Assembly (NCBI GenBank): GCA_002415085.1
Contig: DIBV01000016.1
Coordinates: forward strand, 86,517-150,516
From: Arsukibacterium sp. UBA5043
GTDB lineage: Bacteria; Pseudomonadota; Gammaproteobacteria; Enterobacterales; Alteromonadaceae
Length of the DNA: 64,000 bases
Direction of reading: 5' to 3'
Each line of letters opens with the position of its first letter. Position 1 is the first letter of the stretch. Below the pieces are notes generated by a model. It searched no databases. It saw only the letters and a program-made list of their open reading frames with translations, and was not told where the DNA came from. The position numbers and the translations under genes were made by a program. Below are positions 59,784 through 64,000 of the stretch, in pieces.

Positions 59784-60499
59784 AAATTTCTGATGAAATG
59801 CTATCTGCTTTTTTAGATGCGGCGTTACCCGAGCACGAAATGGAGCAGGTAAGACAACAGCTAATGCACGATGAGCAACTGACAGAACGCATGGCCGACT
59901 TGGCGATGGTTGACAGCCTGGTGTTGCAGCATTACCAGCAAATTGACCAGCAGCCCATGCCAGCAGGCGTGCTACAGCTACTGGATAATAATGAAAAACC
60001 CGCAAGCGCTAATGTCGTGGCGTTTCCATGGTGGCGCCGGGCACAACAGCATGTGCAGCAACACGCAGCCGCCGTAGCCTGTATCGCCTTATTTGCCGGT
60101 TATGGCCTGTCGCAACTAAGCGAGCAACGGCAAGGTACGTTGACCACACTTAATAGTGAGGTAGCACAGTTGTTAAGCAGCGCGCCTAGTGGCCACTCTT
60201 ATGCTATTGCCCAACAGCAATTCATTCCACAATTAAGCTTTATCAGTCAGCAAGGTGATTTTTGCCGGCAATATACGCTGCAAGATAACAAGGTACAAAG
60301 CGAGAATATTGCCTGTCGCACTCAAGATAAATGGGTACTGCAAGCGTCGCTGAGCACTGAACGGAACCTCGCTGCTGGCAATTATCAGACGGCAACGGGC
60401 GGACATGCTCTGGATAACGTTCTGGATAGCCTAATGGCCGGCCCGGCACTAAGCCAGGCGGCAGAAAAGCAATATTTAACTGACCGTAACACTCAATAA
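59780..60499 (+). CDS. Membrane-spanning anti-sigma factor
   Basis: This 239-aa protein is the probable partner that holds the ECF sigma at the membrane. The N-terminus MKISDEMLSAFLDAALPEHEMEQVRQQL resembles the anti-sigma fold of the RseA/ChrR/FecR-like group, without a clear HxxxCxxC zinc motif. One transmembrane helix lies at about 93-112, followed by a periplasmic domain (about 113-239) with two cysteines that could form a disulfide. It overlaps the sigma gene by 4 bp. The periplasmic domain is the natural place for a signal or for cleavage. Confidence 0.85.
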   Translation: MKISDEMLSAFLDAALPEHEMEQVRQQLMHDEQLTERMADLAMVDSLVLQHYQQIDQQPMPAGVLQLLDNNEKPASANVVAFPWWRRAQQHVQQHAAAVACIALFAGYGLSQLSEQRQGTLTTLNSEVAQLLSSAPSGHSYAIAQQQFIPQLSFISQQGDFCRQYTLQDNKVQSENIACRTQDKWVLQASLSTERNLAAGNYQTATGGHALDNVLDSLMAGPALSQAAEKQYLTDRNTQ

Positions 60500-60514
60500 A
60501 AGCAGAGGTATATA

Positions 60515-60997
60515 ATGAAACAACTAATGAGCGTTTTAATGATATTTACTGCGTTATTATTATCGGCTTGCAGCAGCCAGCCCGATTACCGGGCGGCCCG
60601 CGGCAGTGGCTATGGTTATAGCGAGCAACAAATTAATGATAATTATTACCGTGTGGTATTTAAAGCCCGTGGCGACGACAGTGGTAAAGCCAAAGCATAT
60701 GCACTTCGCCGCGCCGCCGAACTTACAGCGGAGCAAGGTTATGACTGGTTTGTGGTGGTGGACAAAGAAACCATGACTGAGCGGCAACGTGATAGCGATA
60801 ACCGGCTGGGTGCCAGTTATCAAACCACCACAGTACAGGATTGCGGCCTGCTGGGATGTCGCAGCCGCACCGTGCAACAACCCTCTTATGAGATGGGTTT
60901 AGCTGCCAATACCCATGATCAGGTTGAGTCTGTACTGGAGATCAGGATGGGTAAAGGCATCATGCCTGCAGGAGCAAACAGCTATCCGGCCAGATAA
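60515..60997 (+). CDS. CC0125/CC1285-type lipoprotein
   Basis: This 160-aa protein has a lipobox LLSACSS and the pattern GYGYSEQQINDNYYRVVFKA then KAKAYALRRAAELTAEQGYDWFVVVDKE that I associate with a family of small envelope lipoproteins of unknown role. Two further cysteines lie in DCGLLGCRS. It is 15 bp after the anti-sigma gene with its own AGAGG site and is likely co-transcribed, which places it in the same envelope regulon. Confidence 0.82.
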   Translation: MKQLMSVLMIFTALLLSACSSQPDYRAARGSGYGYSEQQINDNYYRVVFKARGDDSGKAKAYALRRAAELTAEQGYDWFVVVDKETMTERQRDSDNRLGASYQTTTVQDCGLLGCRSRTVQQPSYEMGLAANTHDQVESVLEIRMGKGIMPAGANSYPAR

Positions 60998-61008
60998 ATG
61001 CTGGGTTA

Positions 61009-62436
61009 TTACTGCTGGTCTTGATAGACCATAACAGCATTTTTACCCTGTTGTTTTACCTGATACAACGCATTGTCGGCACATTTTAATAGGTCGTCCA
61101 GTTCTACGTCCTGCTCTGAGTCGACAATGCAAACGCCAATACTAATGGTGAATGGTTGTATCGCAATACCTTCTACGGGCGGCTTCACCTTGCTAAATTG
61201 CTCTGCCAGTTTTTGCCGAAAGCGATTGAGTGTCATAACAACATCGTCTGCTTTGTCAAACAGCATAGCTAAGCCAAATTCTTCACCTCCGAGCCGACCA
61301 ATAATATCTTCTGCCCGAAAGAAATCTTTCATGCAGCTCGCCAGTAAATTTAATGAACTATCCCCTGCCGCATGACCATATTGGTCGTTAATTTTCTTAA
61401 AATCGTCAACATCAATCATTGCTACCGCCAGTTGCTGACGCTTTCGCCTGGCCAGACTAAGAATTGCAGCACTCATCTCCAAAAAGTAGCGACGGTTGGG
61501 AATGTTCGTCAGCGCGTCGTAATAAGCTAACCGTTGTAATTTGGTATTGGCATTTTTTAATTCAATTGTTCGCTGCCGGACAGCATTTTGCAGATTTTCT
61601 TTTAATTGTTTCAGGTCTCTATTACGCTTTTCAAGTTGCTCAGCATAAAACGTTTGCTCTGTTACGTCCCGTTGGATAGCGGCAAAGTGAGTTACCACCC
61701 CATCCCGGTTTTTTAGCGGAATGATGTTCATATCCAGAAAATAGGGCTTACCTGTTTTAGAATAATTTAGCAGCACCTCCCGTACTGGAAGCTTTTGGCG
61801 TAGCGCGGATTTGATGCGAACTCTGGTCGCCTGATCAGTGAATTTACCCTGCAACAACCGTGGTGTTTCACCAATCACTTCTTGCGCCGTGTATCCGGTC
61901 AGGTTTTCAAAAGCTTTATTAACGTAAACGATAGCTGGGCCAGCCGGCTCATCCAGTTCATCAGCGTCAGTAACAATAACGATGTCTTCCGCATTCTGAA
62001 CTATTTGTTCAAAAGAAAATAATGTCGTGACATCTTCCATCTCAAATAACGTGACAACGATAAAAGCCATCTTTGATTCTTCAGACTTTTCAATGACGGC
62101 ATTTACTTTAAACCAGTTAGTTTCATCATGATCAAAATCAATTACCCCAATCACATAGTTATAAAGTGATGACTCAGAGGCTTTTACTTTATTGACCGGA
62201 AACTCAGACACATGCAGTTGCCGGTGGTGCTCATCAAGCATATGCCAGCGCGGATCCATCGCTGTTGAACCAATAAGCTGTTCATAAGTTAAATGCAACA
62301 TCGATAATGCGGTCGGATTGGCGTACACCACTGTGGTATCCCATTGGTGGACAATAACGCCGATGCCCACTGAATCGATTAAACGGGCAAAGTCGATATT
62401 ACTCAGTTCAGGCTGATTTTGCTTTCCCTGCACCAT
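61009..62436 (-). CDS. PAS-PAS-GGDEF diguanylate cyclase
   Basis: This 475-aa cytoplasmic protein is predicted to make cyclic di-GMP under PAS control. The first PAS (about 15-130) and second PAS/PAC (about 145-270; ENLTGYTAQEVIGETPRLLQG, ending RDVTEQ) are followed by a coiled coil (about 275-315) and a GGDEF domain (about 318-470) with the active GGEEF loop and DVDDFKKINDQYGH. The second PAS resembles a LOV domain, but the photoactive Cys of the GxNCRFLQ motif is replaced (GETPRLLQ). The ATG at 62436 is chosen over a TTG 20 codons upstream. Confidence 0.9.
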   Translation of the reverse strand: MVQGKQNQPELSNIDFARLIDSVGIGVIVHQWDTTVVYANPTALSMLHLTYEQLIGSTAMDPRWHMLDEHHRQLHVSEFPVNKVKASESSLYNYVIGVIDFDHDETNWFKVNAVIEKSEESKMAFIVVTLFEMEDVTTLFSFEQIVQNAEDIVIVTDADELDEPAGPAIVYVNKAFENLTGYTAQEVIGETPRLLQGKFTDQATRVRIKSALRQKLPVREVLLNYSKTGKPYFLDMNIIPLKNRDGVVTHFAAIQRDVTEQTFYAEQLEKRNRDLKQLKENLQNAVRQRTIELKNANTKLQRLAYYDALTNIPNRRYFLEMSAAILSLARRKRQQLAVAMIDVDDFKKINDQYGHAAGDSSLNLLASCMKDFFRAEDIIGRLGGEEFGLAMLFDKADDVVMTLNRFRQKLAEQFSKVKPPVEGIAIQPFTISIGVCIVDSEQDVELDDLLKCADNALYQVKQQGKNAVMVYQDQQ

Positions 62437-62617
62437 GATCTCAACATCGCTGCTTAGGTTTATGTACTTAAGTATAAGGTGTAGTACAAAAATCAACTAA
62501 TGTCAGTGTCATGCGTTTCTGGCACTGTTTTCATCTGCAAGACCAACCTTATGGGTCGCTGGGCAAAACACTATTCCTTGGTATACTGTTGCCAGACTAA
62601 CACCTGGAACATGACTA

Positions 62618-63334
62618 ATGCGCACACCAGCTACTACCCCACACCGCCCGGCTAAACAGAAAAAGTCTGGTTTTTTCAGCAATATGATTTTTAATATTGT
62701 GTTGCCAGCAGTAATACTCAGCCGCTTCAGCAGCGAAGAAACATTGGGTCCGGTTTGGGGGGTGGTGGTTGCACTGGCCTTCCCGCTATTGTTTGGCTTA
62801 TGGGAGCTACTGCAGTCTGGCAAGGTTAATTTTTATTCAATACTCGGCATTATCAGCGTATTACTGACCGGTGGCATCAGCTTATTGCAGCTGGACCCGT
62901 CCTATATCGCCGTTAAAGAGGCCATGATCCCGGCAATTATTGGCATTATTGTGCTGATAAGCCAGTACACACCCTACCCGCTGGTGAAAAAACTGCTGAT
63001 TAACCCCGATTTGCTGGATACCGACAAGCTGTATCAGGCACTGGCGGCCCGACAAAACCGCGAGCTGTTTGAGCAGCGCGTAGCCCGCGCCGGTTATATC
63101 GTGGCGTCGGCGTTTTTTGTCTCAGCCGTGCTTAATTATGTGCTGGCCAAAGCCATTGTCGTCAGCCAACCGGGCACCACGGCTTATGCCGAGGAGCTGG
63201 GCCGGATGACCTGGCTCAGCTACCCGGTTATTATGCTGCCGGTCATGGTAATGCTGATGGGTGCCATTATTTATATGTTCAGCCAGATTGGTAAATTAAC
63301 CCGGCAATCACTGGAAGACTTTATTCTGCAGTAG
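62618..63334 (+). CDS. VC0807-like inner-membrane protein of unknown function
   Basis: The 238-aa protein has five or six membrane helices (about 22-40, 45-65, 75-92, 100-118, 160-182 and 205-228). The FFSNMIFNIVLPAVIL opening resembles a family annotated VC0807 in Vibrio and relatives, from memory. The cytoplasmic loop LLINPDLLDTDKLYQALA and the following segment are polar. No enzymatic or transport motif is evident. Its 3' end overlaps the convergent channel gene by 14 bp. Confidence 0.75.
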   Translation: MRTPATTPHRPAKQKKSGFFSNMIFNIVLPAVILSRFSSEETLGPVWGVVVALAFPLLFGLWELLQSGKVNFYSILGIISVLLTGGISLLQLDPSYIAVKEAMIPAIIGIIVLISQYTPYPLVKKLLINPDLLDTDKLYQALAARQNRELFEQRVARAGYIVASAFFVSAVLNYVLAKAIVVSQPGTTAYAEELGRMTWLSYPVIMLPVMVMLMGAIIYMFSQIGKLTRQSLEDFILQ

Positions 63335-64000
63335 GCTTTTTCAGCTCGCTGCGAAGCTGTTGCAACTCCTGTTGCAGCTGCTGCATTTGTTGCAATAACT
63401 GCTGTTGAGTAGCCTGCTCGGCATCATGCTCCACTTTATGCTCTTCATCGTGCATGCTTTGTACGGCATTGACGATAACGGCAATAAACAGGTTAAGCAT
63501 GGTAAAGGTGGCAATAAGAATAAAGGGGACAAAAAACGCCCAGGCATAGGGAAACTCAGCAATCACCGGCCGGGCAATGCCCATTGACCAGCTTTCCAGG
63601 GTCATGATCTGAAACAGGGTATAGAGCGACGCGCCGAGACTGCCAAACCAGTCTGGAAAGGCCTCACCAAATAACTTGGTTACCATTACCGCCGCCACGT
63701 AATAAATGAGCCCCAGCACCATGGCGATAGACAACATACCGTTCAGTGACTTTATTAAGGCCCCGACAATTTTGCGCATCGACGGTACAAAAGTCAGTAC
63801 CCTTAGCACCCTTAATACCCGCAGCGCCCGCAATACCGCAAAAGGCCCGCTGGCCGGTACCAGTGCAATACCCACCACGATGAAATCAAAAATGCTCCAG
63901 CCATCTTTAAAAAACGCCAGCCGGTGGACATAAATCCGCGAGCCAATTTCCAGCACAAACACCGCCAGAATAATTTTATCAAACAGCAACAGCGCCGGGC
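63321..64000 (-). CDS. Voltage-gated sodium channel, NaChBac/NavAb type (3' part)
   Basis: The frame is open to the window edge, so the N-terminus is missing. The visible part begins in S2 (FDKIILAVFVLEI), then S3, an S4 voltage sensor with repeated Arg at every third position (RALRVLRVLRVLTFV), S5, the pore with the selectivity filter TLESWSM identical to that of NavAb, and S6 (FIPFILIATFTMLNLF-like). A C-terminal Gln/Leu-rich coiled coil (about last 45 residues) is the expected tetramer assembly domain. It is convergent with the upstream membrane-protein gene. A role in sodium entry or motility is known for relatives. Confidence 0.92.
   Translation of the reverse strand, partial: PALLLFDKIILAVFVLEIGSRIYVHRLAFFKDGWSIFDFIVVGIALVPASGPFAVLRALRVLRVLRVLTFVPSMRKIVGALIKSLNGMLSIAMVLGLIYYVAAVMVTKLFGEAFPDWFGSLGASLYTLFQIMTLESWSMGIARPVIAEFPYAWAFFVPFILIATFTMLNLFIAVIVNAVQSMHDEEHKVEHDAEQATQQQLLQQMQQLQQELQQLRSELKKPTAE

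Noticed and set aside
61400-62100. Blue-light LOV domain
   Set aside because: The adduct-forming cysteine is absent from the expected motif.

Overview
The window reads as chromosomal DNA of a marine or freshwater gammaproteobacterium. The order ubiB-tatABC-x-tatD-GGDEF-hemB, the block gppA-rhlB<>trxA-rho and the protein sequences themselves (UbiB, Rho, TrxA, TatD, Ppc) fit the Alteromonadales-like Rheinheimera/Alishewanella/Arsukibacterium group. That placement is from memory, not from a search. No rRNA, tRNA, CRISPR array or insertion sequence was recognised. Genes are densely packed on both strands and only one intergenic gap exceeds 300 bp (28718-29086).

Layout. 1-5.5 kb: ubiB 3' end, Tat translocase operon, tatD, a membrane diguanylate cyclase and hemB. 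5.5-13.3 kb: a minus-strand operon of prolyl aminopeptidase, TVP38-type membrane protein, six-hairpin glycosidase-like protein, GT4 glycosyltransferase and a two-domain phosphodiesterase/EEP fusion. 13.3-24 kb: chaB, a lipoprotein Cu,Zn-SOD, gppA, rhlB, trxA, rho, NADH dehydrogenase II, deoA-cdd, a LysR regulator and a secreted TPR protein. 24-44 kb: an accessory peptide-export island. 44-56 kb: a DsbD-like reductase plus redoxin, a TonB receptor, threonine aldolase, an unusual MsrA-thioredoxin-MsrB fusion, an MscS channel and ppc. 56-61 kb: an ECF sigma/anti-sigma locus with its apparent regulon. 61-64 kb: a PAS-PAS-GGDEF protein, a membrane protein and the 3' part of a NavAb-like sodium channel.

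The peptide island holds two separate cassettes. Cassette 1 (24.2-28.7 kb, minus) has an HlyD adaptor, a 126-aa Gly/Ala/Val-rich bacteriocin-like peptide with a textbook double-glycine leader, a small membrane protein that may be the immunity factor, a C39-peptidase ABC transporter and a zinc-ribbon membrane protein. Cassette 2 (35.6-43.9 kb, minus) has a 62-aa precursor, a LanC cyclase, a full-length LanB dehydratase, an HlyD adaptor and a second C39 ABC transporter. This is a class I lanthipeptide pathway in a Gram-negative with class II-style leader removal and export; no LanP, LanI or classic LanFEG was seen. Between the cassettes sits a MacB-like ABC exporter operon with three successive periplasmic adaptor genes, a candidate for self-protection or peptide traffic (inference).

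The second noteworthy system is at 56-61 kb. An ECF sigma factor is preceded by GGAATA-N16-CGTTAT, and exactly the same two hexamers with the same spacing precede the operon for a secreted Ala/Ser-rich protein and an outer-membrane beta-barrel 3 kb away. A close variant faces the divergent subtilase gene. The sequence therefore suggests a small envelope regulon: sigma, membrane anti-sigma, lipoprotein, secreted subtilase, secreted low-complexity protein and barrel.
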